Below are positions 7,970 to 17,024 of a stretch of 64,000 bases of DNA, one piece after another. The DNA is taken from the NCBI GenBank assembly GCA_040981125.1, contig JANRMQ010000001.1, forward strand, positions 434,001-498,000, written 5' to 3'. The DNA is from DASSBQ01 sp040981125 (GTDB taxonomy: Bacteria > Nitrospirota > Nitrospiria > Nitrospirales > Nitrospiraceae). The first letter of the stretch is position 1. Every line of letters starts with the position of its first letter. A program made the translations under genes and the position numbers. Below the pieces are notes generated by a model. The model saw nothing but the letters and a program-made list of their open reading frames with translations. It was not told where the DNA came from and ran no database searches.

Positions 7970-9909
7970 AGATCCTGCCAGACAATCGCGGGCGGTTCGC
8001 TCAGACGGTACTCGACGAAGAGCTCATGCCATAACTGGAACATTAAGACGGTCCAGACCTGAGCATGATAATCAGCGTGACCGTTCAGATGAGGACGCAC
8101 GAAACGGTCATGGAACTCGGGGCGTATCAGGCCCTGCCGTTTCAGCCGTTCGGGGGACAGCAACCGTTCGGCAAGAGGCCGCAACGGCCCGCGAAGCCAC
8201 TGTGCCGTCGGGATGACAAAACCCCGTTTGGGAGCTTGCGCCAAATCGGACGGCAGCAGATCCCGCACCGCTTGTCGCAACAGATATTTCGGATCGTCGG
8301 GGGTCGTTCTGATCTCCGGAGGAATGCGCAGCGCGAGTTCGACAAACGTGTGATCCAGAAACGGCACTCTGGCTTCCAATGAATGGGCCATGGAAAACCG
8401 GTCCGTCATGTGCAAAAACTCATCGGGCAGTTGGGTCATCAGCGCCAGATAGCTGCACGAATCCCGGGCGTCGGCGGACTCGGCGTCCCGATAATGCCTC
8501 GCCAATAGATCGGCGGTATCGACGCCGGACGGCGCCGCGCCCGGCGACAAGACAAGATCCCGTTTCATCTCATCCGAAAAGTAATAAAAGGCATGGACGT
8601 ACAGCCACCGGAACGAATCGGTCCGCACCTCCGGCCAATGCAGCCATCGCTCCTTTCGACGCAGGTCCACAAGCCCCTGCGGTAGAGAGGCCAGCCATCG
8701 GGTGATGGACGGCCATGATTCCCGCAGCCATCGTCCCGGCATGCTCCGTCCGCCGCCCACAGAAAGCGCCCGTTCCAATGCCGCGTACCGGCCGTAATCG
8801 CCGAAGAGTTCATCGCCGCCGGTCCCGGTCAAGCCGACTTTGACATCCCGTCCCATGAAGCGGAATACGTACCAAGACGGAAGACCGCCGCCGTAGGGTT
8901 CGTCAAGATGCCAAACCATCTTGACCAAATCCTGCAAAAGCTCCTCCGGACCCAAAACAAGCTCATGATGTTCCGTTCCCCATCGATCCGCGACCTGCTT
9001 CGCCAACGGCAACTCATCCAGTCCTTGCGCGGTGTCTCCCGCGAAACCGAGTGAATAGGTCTTCACGCGCCGATGCCCGCTTTCGGCCAGCAAGCCCACG
9101 ATGCCGGACGAATCCAGTCCCCCGGAAAGCGAACATCCGATCGGCACATCACTGAGCGTCCATCGCTGAACGGCGGCTTTCAATTCGGCTCGGACGATCT
9201 CGCTCCACTCCGCCGCCGGTCTTCGATCATAGACGCCTACGGAAGGGCGCCAGTATCGCCGCGTCTCCATCGCGCCGGTTGTCAGGTCGTATCGGAACCA
9301 ATGCCCGGGCGGCAGCCGGAAAATCCCGTTGAATATGGACTGGCGACCGGGAACAAAACGCAGGCTCAGATAGTGAAAGAGGCTCGCCACGTCCAGATTC
9401 CGATCGATCCACGGCAGCGTCAGCAGGCTCTTCAGTTCCGATGCAAAGGCGAATCGATTCGAGATACCGGCATAGTACAGAGGCTTGATCCCCAACCGAT
9501 CGCGCGCCCCGAATAGAATGCTTCGGCGCGCGTCATAGACGACAAATGCAAACATCCCGTTAAGGTCGACCAGCATGTCCTCCTGCTTATCGTCATACAG
9601 ATGGAGCAGGACTTCGGTATCCGAGTGGTCGGTGACAAACCGATGCTGCTTTTCGAGCCTCTGCCGCAGGTGAGGAGAATTGAAGATCTCTCCGTTATAG
9701 ATGATCCACGTCGATCCGCTCTCATTGGCCATGGGTTGATGCCCATGCTCCACATCGAGAATGCTGAGGCGCCGCATTCCAAGACAGACCTGCTGCCTAG
9801 GATCATGATAGATTCCTTCATCATCCGGCCCACGATGCTCCTGTACTCGGTTCATCGTCTTGACCCATTCAAGGGCGTCCGCCCCTATGCCGCCGACGAT
9901 GCCGCACAT
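7963..9909 (-). CDS. asnB: AsnB-type glutamine amidotransferase/asparagine synthetase 1
   Basis: A 648-residue protein from ATG 9909, which leaves Cys2 as the N-terminal nucleophile after Met removal (MCGIVGG) and has AAGGAC upstream. The class II glutaminase domain (about 1-210) has RGPDDEG, YNGEIFN and DHSDTEV. The synthetase domain has the pyrophosphate loop SLSGGLDSSG and TGTGGDELFGDY. The reaction is glutamine-dependent amidation of an ATP-activated carboxylate. In surface-polysaccharide loci such proteins often amidate uronic or nonulosonic acids rather than aspartate; that role is inference here. It is one of three paralogues in this window. Confidence 0.9.
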   Translation of the reverse strand: MCGIVGGIGADALEWVKTMNRVQEHRGPDDEGIYHDPRQQVCLGMRRLSILDVEHGHQPMANESGSTWIIYNGEIFNSPHLRQRLEKQHRFVTDHSDTEVLLHLYDDKQEDMLVDLNGMFAFVVYDARRSILFGARDRLGIKPLYYAGISNRFAFASELKSLLTLPWIDRNLDVASLFHYLSLRFVPGRQSIFNGIFRLPPGHWFRYDLTTGAMETRRYWRPSVGVYDRRPAAEWSEIVRAELKAAVQRWTLSDVPIGCSLSGGLDSSGIVGLLAESGHRRVKTYSLGFAGDTAQGLDELPLAKQVADRWGTEHHELVLGPEELLQDLVKMVWHLDEPYGGGLPSWYVFRFMGRDVKVGLTGTGGDELFGDYGRYAALERALSVGGGRSMPGRWLRESWPSITRWLASLPQGLVDLRRKERWLHWPEVRTDSFRWLYVHAFYYFSDEMKRDLVLSPGAAPSGVDTADLLARHYRDAESADARDSCSYLALMTQLPDEFLHMTDRFSMAHSLEARVPFLDHTFVELALRIPPEIRTTPDDPKYLLRQAVRDLLPSDLAQAPKRGFVIPTAQWLRGPLRPLAERLLSPERLKRQGLIRPEFHDRFVRPHLNGHADYHAQVWTVLMFQLWHELFVEYRLSEPPAIVWQDLC

Positions 9910-9916
9910 GCGTCCT

Positions 9917-11611
9917 TCAGTCCTCTTTTGGATGAGCCACGAAGTCCTCGCGCCCGCTTTCAATCCAGTCGGCAAATGCCCGCAAGTCCGGCGCCGCTGC
10001 AAGTTCGTCTCGTTGGTCCATGCGCAGCCTCGTGCGTAGACTTGCCTTCGCGTCACGCTGATACTCCAGCGTCACGGTCCGGAGTGCGAACGGACGGACC
10101 AGGAACAGCCCGTAGGCGAACCGCTCAGCCAGCTCGCGCTGGGCCGTTGAAAGCGGAGGAAGCTCCTGAATATGGGCCAGCCGATCCAGATACTGGGCCT
10201 TCGACTCCGAATCAATCGTGAATCCGAGTCGGTCGTAACGACCGGTTCCGGCCGTGAGGACGGGAATTCCGAACGCGGCGGCTTCAATGCCGACGGTGCC
10301 GCGAACCGTGACGCAATAATCGACGACGCTGTAGAGCGACAGGGTGCTCATCGGGCTGTCGGGCGACACAATGCGGATATGCGACGGCAATGGATCGGCG
10401 ATGCCCCGCATGGCGGTCAACTCGGACGCCTCGGCTTGCACACCGTCCCTGACATTCTTGACCGTATTCGCCGGATGAACCTTGACCACCCAGTTGACCG
10501 CTTGATTGGCGCATGCGACCCTCATGGTCTCAACAAACCACTCTTCGTAGCTGCGGAACAAATCGGTGCCCCAAAAAAATGTTCCGTCCCAGAAGATATG
10601 CGGAAAAATAACCACGGTCTTTTTTGTCGGATCGAGCGCCAGATCTCGCCGCACTTCATCGGCTTCGCGCAATGCCGTGTGAAATTGCGTGCCGACCTCG
10701 CTGTACCACTCGCCGCTGCCATAGGTGTCGACCAGTTCGCGGCGAAGCGCGCTCGCCTGCATCCGGCCCCACGTAGTCCGCTGGAGATGACTCCAGGTCT
10801 CGTTCGCGAGCGAGGCGGGATGCACGTCGCGATTGGCCGGGCTGTAACGCTTCAGCATTAATTGGTTGTTCTTATGCGCGGCGTTCCAGGTGATCGTGTC
10901 GATGCCGGATGCGAGACAGATATCGAACAGCTCGCCTCTCGGGGTATAGCCCGGGTCCACCGACAAGGCAATCTGCGGAGCAAACCGGCGCACGATCTCT
11001 CCGGACGCTTCGGCATATTGGATGGCCTGGCGGAGAAACGGCAGCAATGCCGACCTGACGTGAGGCGACGACAGATCCAGGCTTCCCGTCCGCAGTTGGC
11101 GGAGCGCCGTCGATGCCGCATACTTGCCGACGCGCGCGCCCTTATAATCCAGCTTGATGAGGTGCTCGAAGGACTGAACCGATTCCATGAAGGGAAGCAG
11201 GATCGCGTCCATCGCCGGCCGGATAAAGTCGTCCCAGTACACGATGTCCTGAATACCTGCGACGCGATAGTATTGTTCCATCCACCGGTTGTAATCGGTC
11301 AGGACGATTGGACGATAGCCCGCAAGCTCGAACCCTTTGACCAGCGCGATCTCGGCCAACAGGCCCAAGGATCCAAGACTCACCACCAACACGCGTTTGG
11401 CGCCGGGATCTGAACTGCAGGACACGCGTCTGAACAGCGGCCCGTATCGTTCCGCGAAGGAAGTGAAATCCTCCTCCAGCAGGCGTTCGTGCCCGCGGAA
11501 TGAAGAATCGGTCAGCAAGCGGAATTGGTAGCGGATCGCTCGGACGGCGGGAAGCAGGCCCATTCCCGCCACTTGCCGTTTCAGGCCGGTTTTCCAACCA
11601 GGATGGATCAT
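9917..11611 (-). CDS. KpsC/KpsS-like capsule polysaccharide protein
   Basis: A 564-residue soluble protein from ATG 11611 (a GTG directly before it at 11614 is the alternative). The N-terminal Rossmann segment is RVLVVSLGSLGLLAEIALVKG. The C-terminal half has WVVKVHPANTVKN and TVRGTVGIEAAAFGIPVL, a pattern shared with the capsule Kdo transferases and export proteins KpsC/KpsS and related GT-B proteins. It lies between neuCBA plus an epimerase and an amidotransferase, so it may transfer the nonulosonic acid. The family call is by motif only and the donor is inferred. Confidence 0.6.
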   Translation of the reverse strand: MIHPGWKTGLKRQVAGMGLLPAVRAIRYQFRLLTDSSFRGHERLLEEDFTSFAERYGPLFRRVSCSSDPGAKRVLVVSLGSLGLLAEIALVKGFELAGYRPIVLTDYNRWMEQYYRVAGIQDIVYWDDFIRPAMDAILLPFMESVQSFEHLIKLDYKGARVGKYAASTALRQLRTGSLDLSSPHVRSALLPFLRQAIQYAEASGEIVRRFAPQIALSVDPGYTPRGELFDICLASGIDTITWNAAHKNNQLMLKRYSPANRDVHPASLANETWSHLQRTTWGRMQASALRRELVDTYGSGEWYSEVGTQFHTALREADEVRRDLALDPTKKTVVIFPHIFWDGTFFWGTDLFRSYEEWFVETMRVACANQAVNWVVKVHPANTVKNVRDGVQAEASELTAMRGIADPLPSHIRIVSPDSPMSTLSLYSVVDYCVTVRGTVGIEAAAFGIPVLTAGTGRYDRLGFTIDSESKAQYLDRLAHIQELPPLSTAQRELAERFAYGLFLVRPFALRTVTLEYQRDAKASLRTRLRMDQRDELAAAPDLRAFADWIESGREDFVAHPKED

Positions 11612-11645
11612 CACGACCTATCCTGCCATCCGTCAAGAGCGGATG

Positions 11646-12644
11646 TCACGTCATCTCGTCGACAAGGTAGGGTAATTCCGTGCTCTCCCACTTCTCGAAT
11701 ACGCTCTGCGATTCCATAATGCGGCGGATTCCATCCTCGAGCGAAGTTCGGGGCACAAATTCCAGCAGTCGTTTGGCCTTGTCGCCGGAACAGTACCGGC
11801 GATGGATTTCCCGGTCCGCATGGCGGTCGGTGCTGGTAAAATCCTCGGCGTAGCGTATCTCTACGTTCGGATTGCCGCCGGCTGTGATCACGAGGTCCGC
11901 CAATTCCTTCAGCGAAATCGGCCGCTCGCTGCTGCCCAGATTGATGATTTCTCCGGTCGCCTCGGTCCTGAGCAACGCCTCCACGACCCCGCGTCCGGTG
12001 TCCTCGCTGTAGCAATAGGACCGGACCTGATCGCCGCTCCCATTGATCACGATCGGCTTGCCGGTCATGGCATTGTAGATGAATCGCGGCAGCACAAACT
12101 GCGCCGCCTGGTACGGCCCGTAGGCATTGAAGAACCGCAGGATCACATGCTCGAAATCCGGATAGCGTTGCGCATAGCCGATACAGAGTTCTTCGCCGGC
12201 CAGCTTGCTGACGGCGTAGACCGTCTTGCCCTGGGTGATCGTGTCTTCCGTAATCGGATTCTCCAGCGGTTCCCCGTATACTTCGGACGAAGACGCAAAG
12301 ACGAAGCGCGTGATCCGATGTTGAATGGCGCAATCGAGCACCCGCTTCGTGCCGTCCACGTTGATTTCCAAGCACCGCAATCGATTCACCTCGGTTCGCC
12401 GGACGCCGAGAAGAGCGGCCAGGTGGATGACGGAGCCGCATCCGTCCATGGCTTCGCGAATGGACGACACGTCCAGGATCGATCCGTAAAATACCTTCAC
12501 CCGCTTCGGGATCGCCTGTCTGACCCGGGCGATTTGCTCGCCCAAGTCCAGCACATGAACCTCGGTCCCGCGGCGATCCAATTCGCGCACGACTTGAATA
12601 CCGATGCAACCGGCACCGCCGGTGACCAACACTGGAGCATGCAT
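11646..12644 (-). CDS. NAD-dependent epimerase/dehydratase (extended SDR)
   Basis: A 332-residue protein from ATG 12644, with AAGGAC six bases upstream. The cofactor loop is LVTGGAGCIGIQV, the active site FASSSEVYG with YAVSKLAG (Tyr-x-x-x-Lys), and NAYGPYQ and RSYCYSEDTG are typical of UDP-glucose 4-epimerase/4,6-dehydratase relatives. It acts on a nucleotide sugar in the cytoplasm. Its place directly downstream of neuC suggests a sugar used together with the nonulosonate, but the substrate (UDP-, GDP- or other) is not clear. Confidence 0.84.
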   Translation of the reverse strand: MHAPVLVTGGAGCIGIQVVRELDRRGTEVHVLDLGEQIARVRQAIPKRVKVFYGSILDVSSIREAMDGCGSVIHLAALLGVRRTEVNRLRCLEINVDGTKRVLDCAIQHRITRFVFASSSEVYGEPLENPITEDTITQGKTVYAVSKLAGEELCIGYAQRYPDFEHVILRFFNAYGPYQAAQFVLPRFIYNAMTGKPIVINGSGDQVRSYCYSEDTGRGVVEALLRTEATGEIINLGSSERPISLKELADLVITAGGNPNVEIRYAEDFTSTDRHADREIHRRYCSGDKAKRLLEFVPRTSLEDGIRRIMESQSVFEKWESTELPYLVDEMT

Positions 12645-12656
12645 GAGCAAAGTCCT

Positions 12657-13808
12657 TCAATAGGTCATATGTTTGTTGAGCAGCCTGGACAAGTCGATCT
12701 CCTCCAGGATCCGGCAGATCCGCTCGGAACTATTGCCGTCTCCATAGGGATTGACGCAGGTCTCGAGCGCCGACCGATAGACAGGATCATGCAGCGCGCG
12801 GTCGATTTCCCGGCGGATGATCGTCCGGTCGAACTCCGGCACGGTAATCACATTACAGGCCCGCATCCTCCCCGTCTGGCGGCTTCCGATATCCAACGCC
12901 GGCAGTTTGAACGACGGGGCCTCCAGAATGCCGACGCTCGAATTGCCGATCAGAACCGATACGGCGCCGAGCAGGCTCAAAAAGACTTCCCGATCAAGAT
13001 TCCGAAACGCTCGAATCGTTGCATTGTCCCGATAGTGCTCGATCACCGAAATGATTTCCCGTCCGGCCGCATCTACGTTCGGATAGATCACAAGCGCCTG
13101 ATGGCCGCTCTCCCGCACGGCCGCCATGGTCTCTTCCATCTGCTTGCGGGCGAGATGCACTTCCGCCAACACGGGATGTTGAATGACGAGCAGCACCGGC
13201 TTGCTGAAATCACATGCAACCAGGCGCGCGAGCTCGCCGTGGTCGAGAGTTTTTCCGTGCACGACGTCATCGAGTTGCGGCGCGCCGACATTGAAAATTC
13301 TCCAGGGCTCTTCCCCCAACCTCCGAACCCGCTCCGCGGAATCTTCGCACGAGGGCAAATGAACGTGCGCCAGCTTCGTGATCGCATGGCGGGCGGACCC
13401 ATCGATATGGCCGGACAAATCGCCCGATTGGATATGGGCGACGGGAATGTTCATGTAGGCCGCCGTGACGGTGGCGGCCAGGATCTCGGCGCGATCGCCC
13501 GCGACCAGCATGAGATCCGGCTTCAGCATGTCGAAGACCTGCGCCAAGCCCTGTATTTCCACGCCCAGCGATTTCGACCAGGCGGTCGGGCTGTCGTCGC
13601 CGACATACATATCCACCCGGGCGGCCGGCGTGAACCCATCCCGGATCATCTCATCCACCGAATGACCATACTCTTTCAAGAGGTGCATGCCGGTGACGAT
13701 CAGATGCAGTTCCAACCGGTCAGACCGCTGGATCAGCTGCATCAACCGCCTGATATACCCGTAAGTCGCCCTGGCTTCGGACACCACGGCAATCTTGCGC
13801 TTCTTCAT
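12657..13808 (-). CDS. neuC: UDP-GlcNAc 2-epimerase, hydrolysing (NeuC/LegG family)
   Basis: A 383-residue protein from ATG 13808, which overlaps the neuB stop as ATGA. The N-terminus IAVVSEARATYGYIRRLM, the THMHLL-like segment TGMHLLKEYGHS, GDRAE (104-108) and the late GNSSVGILEAPSF loop are hallmarks of hydrolysing UDP-GlcNAc 2-epimerases. The expected reaction is UDP-GlcNAc to ManNAc plus UDP, feeding NeuB. LegG homologues instead use a 2,4-diacetamido sugar; no aminotransferase or acetyltransferase for that route is in the window, so ManNAc/Neu5Ac is the simpler reading. It runs from the neuA-neuB side of the operon. Confidence 0.87.
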   Translation of the reverse strand: MKKRKIAVVSEARATYGYIRRLMQLIQRSDRLELHLIVTGMHLLKEYGHSVDEMIRDGFTPAARVDMYVGDDSPTAWSKSLGVEIQGLAQVFDMLKPDLMLVAGDRAEILAATVTAAYMNIPVAHIQSGDLSGHIDGSARHAITKLAHVHLPSCEDSAERVRRLGEEPWRIFNVGAPQLDDVVHGKTLDHGELARLVACDFSKPVLLVIQHPVLAEVHLARKQMEETMAAVRESGHQALVIYPNVDAAGREIISVIEHYRDNATIRAFRNLDREVFLSLLGAVSVLIGNSSVGILEAPSFKLPALDIGSRQTGRMRACNVITVPEFDRTIIRREIDRALHDPVYRSALETCVNPYGDGNSSERICRILEEIDLSRLLNKHMTY

Positions 13809-14851
13809 GCGTTCACGTGGTCCCATCGAATCTGGCTGTCTTTGGGGATATCCGCTTTCGCCGTTTTCCCGATGATCTTGTCCAGATCCTTCGCGGGCAC
13901 GACACCCGGCCCCGGACTCGGCCGTTTGACCCACACCATCTCTTTGGTGATGACGCTGCCGCGCGGGATCGCGACCTCGGACACCACGCTTTCTCTGGCC
14001 CACGCGACGATTTCCCGCTCTTCCGGAAACACCGCTCGCTCGGCGCCCCTGGCGCGAAACACCGCATCGGCACCCTTGACCAGCTCGCCCAGTTCGTCCG
14101 GCTCGATGGAAACGGGGTGGTCGGGCCCCGGCTGCTGGCGATCCAACGTGAAGTGTTTTTCGAGGACGCAAGCCCCGAGCGCCACCGCGCCCAGCGCGGT
14201 ATAAATGCCGCGTGAATGGTCCGACAATCCTACCGGGACATCGAACAATTCGCGATAGCGGGGAATCATGCCGAGATTGACCCGATCATAGGGAGTGGGA
14301 TAAGCGGACACGCAATGGGTCAGCAGAAACGGCGTCTTCAAGCGACGCAGCAACGCCACGGTTTCCCCGACCTCATCGACGGTGCACATGCCGGTCGAGA
14401 CGATCATCGGTCTGCCCTTCCGGCCGATATGCTCGATCAGCGGCAGATTCGTGAGTTCTCCGGATCCGGTCTTATAGGCCGGCACGCCCAGCTCTTCGAG
14501 AATGTCCGCTCCGATCCGGCTGAACGGCGTGCAGAGATAAAGGATCCCCAGCGTTTCGCACAGCCGCTTCAACTCGCGATGCTGCTCCACGGTCAAATTG
14601 GTTTTATCCAGGGTCTCGTACAAGGGCTCGGCGAAGTTGGCCGATTGCGGCGTGTCCCGCAGCATCTCGTTGTCGAGCACATGGATTTGAAACTTGATGA
14701 TGTGCGCGCCCATCGCGTGCGCGATGTACACCATGCGCTTGGCGGTCTCGAACTCGCCCTGATGGTTGACCGCCGCCTCCGCGATGATGAGCGGCGGCTC
14801 GTCGGGCCCCACTCGATAGGGACCGATCGGAATCGAACTAATATCACTCAT
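13805..14851 (-). CDS. neuB: N-acetylneuraminate (nonulosonate) synthase
   Basis: A 348-residue protein from ATG 14851; the frame overlaps neuA by 8 bases. The TIM-barrel NeuB domain holds LIIAEAAVNHQGEFETAK, KTGSGELTNLPLIEHI and EKHFTLDR. The last ~65 residues form an SAF (antifreeze-like) domain ending in the IIGKTAKADIPKDSQI region. It condenses phosphoenolpyruvate with ManNAc or a related hexosamine to give the nine-carbon acid. The length is typical of NeuB/LegI. Separating NeuB from LegI or PseI by eye is not safe. Confidence 0.9.
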   Translation of the reverse strand: MSDISSIPIGPYRVGPDEPPLIIAEAAVNHQGEFETAKRMVYIAHAMGAHIIKFQIHVLDNEMLRDTPQSANFAEPLYETLDKTNLTVEQHRELKRLCETLGILYLCTPFSRIGADILEELGVPAYKTGSGELTNLPLIEHIGRKGRPMIVSTGMCTVDEVGETVALLRRLKTPFLLTHCVSAYPTPYDRVNLGMIPRYRELFDVPVGLSDHSRGIYTALGAVALGACVLEKHFTLDRQQPGPDHPVSIEPDELGELVKGADAVFRARGAERAVFPEEREIVAWARESVVSEVAIPRGSVITKEMVWVKRPSPGPGVVPAKDLDKIIGKTAKADIPKDSQIRWDHVNA

Positions 14852-15539
14852 GATTGTCCCCCAGACCGCCCCGCGAGAGGGCGGCTTCGGCGAGAATGAA
14901 ATCCAGCGGCTCATTGATGTCGATCGCTTCACGCGGGTCATCGACCACCACGGCATAGCGGACGACACCGAGCACCGAACGATGCCGTTCCAGCGCACCC
15001 GTTCGCGTCACATACACGGTGCTGCTTTCCTCGTACAAGGGCGTCCGATCCTGCCTGCGCCGAGGCTGGTCAGGAAACAGGTATTCGAACCGTCCCTCCA
15101 GAATGCGACCATAACACTTTCTTGTTTCGGTCACGGTCATCACGCAATCGGCCTCGATTCGGTTCATCGCCGATTCGATGCAGCGATCGATCAGCTCCGC
15201 GGTCCTCAACGGTGAAGTCGGCTCCAACGTGACGACGTAGTCCGGTCGATACCCGGCTTGCCTCAGCTCGCCGACCGCATGCAACAGCGCCAATTCGGTC
15301 GGAGCTTCGTCGGTCGCATATTCCGGCGGCCGGCGGATGACTTCGGCTCCGTGCGCCGCCGCAACCTTCGCGATCTCGTCGTGATCCGTCGAGACCACAC
15401 AGCGGTCGAGATGGCGCGATCGCTTGGCGGCGTCGATCGTATAGGCCAAGAGAGGCTTGCCGGCCAACGGCTTGATGTTCTTGAACGGAATCGATCTCGA
15501 TCCTCCACGGGCCGGAATCACCGCCAGCACATGTGGCAC
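14844..15539 (-). CDS. neuA: CMP-nonulosonate cytidylyltransferase
   Basis: A 231-residue protein from GTG 15539, with AGGAGAGG placed well for initiation. The nucleotidyltransferase motif IPARGGSRSIPFKNI at the N-terminus, STDHDEIAKVA, LEPTSPLR and DINEPLDF are those of NeuA/CMP-Kdo-type enzymes. It activates the nonulosonic acid with CTP for transfer. It is the first gene of neuA-neuB-neuC and is preceded by a 300-bp gap, so a promoter for the nonulosonate operon probably lies there. Confidence 0.9.
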   Translation of the reverse strand: MPHVLAVIPARGGSRSIPFKNIKPLAGKPLLAYTIDAAKRSRHLDRCVVSTDHDEIAKVAAAHGAEVIRRPPEYATDEAPTELALLHAVGELRQAGYRPDYVVTLEPTSPLRTAELIDRCIESAMNRIEADCVMTVTETRKCYGRILEGRFEYLFPDQPRRRQDRTPLYEESSTVYVTRTGALERHRSVLGVVRYAVVVDDPREAIDINEPLDFILAEAALSRGGLGDNHE

Positions 15540-15839
15540 AAGGCCTCTCCTCTATATCGGTCGCCGTGTTTCGATCTCTGGATGTATCAAATCAAGTACG
15601 CCGACTTCGCGAGAATCTGCGCTCGCATCTCGCGGGCGTGCACAGACGTGGTGTCGCTTCGTCGTGACGTCGCACACCGCGCGTCCGTGCGCAAACATAA
15701 GACGACGTGTGTGTCGTCTCGCGCGCCTGCGGCATGGTATCCGCCCATATCATAATTCTTCAATCCGTTTTCGCGGAACATTGTGTGATTCCGGCATAGG
15801 GTCCTGCCTGCCCGGAACCGTCCCGGACAAAGGATCTGT
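15540..15839. other. 300-bp intergenic region upstream of neuA, with hairpin
   Basis: No convincing gene. A perfect inverted repeat AGACGAC-(6)-GTCGTCT spans 15700-15719. On the minus strand a TATGAT hexamer (15754-15749) resembles a sigma70 -10 box, but no good -35 is found 16-18 bases away. A minus-strand frame of 64 codons (15587-15781) begins with MFRENGLKNYDMGGY, which faintly recalls the end of FemAB/GNAT-type proteins, but then turns into Arg/Ser-rich sequence without family character. I read the region as the neuA regulatory region, possibly with a gene scar. Confidence 0.35.
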
Positions 15840-16985
15840 CTATGAGCCGGACAGGAGCAGCGTCCGACACAGATAGAGCCGCCGTTCGATTAATGCCCTG
15901 ACAAGCCGAACTCTGGACCCGGCATTCCTATACTCCCATTCATCAGGCGGCATCCAGCGAGAAAACAATCGCAGTCGATTCGGCAAGCACGCCGCCCCTT
16001 GGGCATCGAAATATCCAAGGCGGCATCCCAGTTCGTACGTCCTCAAGAGGATGAGTTCCCGCTCTCGTTCGGTCAGAATGTCGTCATAGCCATAGGCCTT
16101 CGCCATATCCGCCACGACATGCGCCGGCGTCTCGACGCCTTTCAAACTGGAATTGCTCGGCAAGCTCTTCAAATGCTTTCCGCCCAGGACGGTTTGGCAC
16201 GCCGGTTCTTTCGGGGGCCCAGCGCCCAGCCAATCGCAGATGCCGGCGACGGTCTTGTCTGCGGACTCGCAGAGGTCTTCGTACCGGACGAGATGATGGC
16301 GCGCCGGGTCCTGTTGCATTCCCTCCAGGGCAAATCGCACGTGAGGGATCCACCGGGCTTCCAACTGGAGTCGGAGAATATCCCCGCCTTGATACCAGAA
16401 TGGCTTTTGCTTCTGCACCATGTCGGTGCGCTTCAGCGATGTGTAATTCGAGTAGGGATGCCGGACGATGTGCACGAATTTCATGTCGGGGAACAACCGC
16501 TGATAGCGAGGTAGATCGGCGACTTCAATCGACTTGAACATGAACTGAGGCTTCGCGGGAAGCATGCGGTCGTCATAAATAGACCACGTGGCTTCCATGA
16601 ACGATTCCAGATTGTCGGTCAGGGTTCCCCGCACATGGTCTTTGATGAACTGGGAAGGATTCACGTTCACCGCCGCCGGCTCCGCCAGTTTATCCAAGTA
16701 GGTCTGCTTGAGTTCCACCAACTGTTCGGAGGCCCACGCATGAAACGTCGCCAAGCGGTGTTCTTCCAGCTTCGCGCGACCGGAATCAGCCAAGCCGGCG
16801 CCTGCGGACATCCATTGTTTGAGTCTGTTTTTCATCGAACCGGACGCAAACGTGCGCAGGTAATTCAATTCGATCGGATAGATCCATAACCCTGGACTGC
16901 CGTCCAACAGCCGCATCAACAGCGTCGATCCGTTACGGCCTGCCCCGAAAATGCCGACCAGCACGATGCCTCCCACACCGGGCAC
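15840..16985 (-). CDS. Sulfotransferase family protein
   Basis: A protein of up to 381 residues. The 5'-phosphosulfate loop VGIFGAGRNGSTLLMRLLDG is near the N-terminus, and the 3'-phosphate region FVHIVRHPYSNYTSLKR lies in the middle; both are the PAPS-binding motifs of the Sulfotransfer families. The expected reaction is PAPS-dependent O- or N-sulfation, here probably of a polysaccharide or its lipid-linked precursor. An APS kinase gene about 4 kb upstream in transcription order could supply PAPS. A GTG seven codons inside (16964) has GGGAGG just before it and may be the true start. Confidence 0.85.
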   Translation of the reverse strand: MPGVGGIVLVGIFGAGRNGSTLLMRLLDGSPGLWIYPIELNYLRTFASGSMKNRLKQWMSAGAGLADSGRAKLEEHRLATFHAWASEQLVELKQTYLDKLAEPAAVNVNPSQFIKDHVRGTLTDNLESFMEATWSIYDDRMLPAKPQFMFKSIEVADLPRYQRLFPDMKFVHIVRHPYSNYTSLKRTDMVQKQKPFWYQGGDILRLQLEARWIPHVRFALEGMQQDPARHHLVRYEDLCESADKTVAGICDWLGAGPPKEPACQTVLGGKHLKSLPSNSSLKGVETPAHVVADMAKAYGYDDILTERERELILLRTYELGCRLGYFDAQGAACLPNRLRLFSRWMPPDEWEYRNAGSRVRLVRALIERRLYLCRTLLLSGS

Positions 16986-17024
16986 GCAATTCCGCGGCCC
17001 GTCCTTCCACCGATTTCTACGAGT

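Noticed and set aside
9910..10056. N-terminal extension of the first amidotransferase
   Set aside because: It would bury the catalytic Cys2; class II amidotransferases need the Cys at the N-terminus.
11802..14204. An 800-codon open frame on the plus strand
   Set aside because: It lies antisense to the SDR, neuC and neuB genes, which have clear family motifs; the frame is open because of high GC and codon-position bias, and its translation has no domain.
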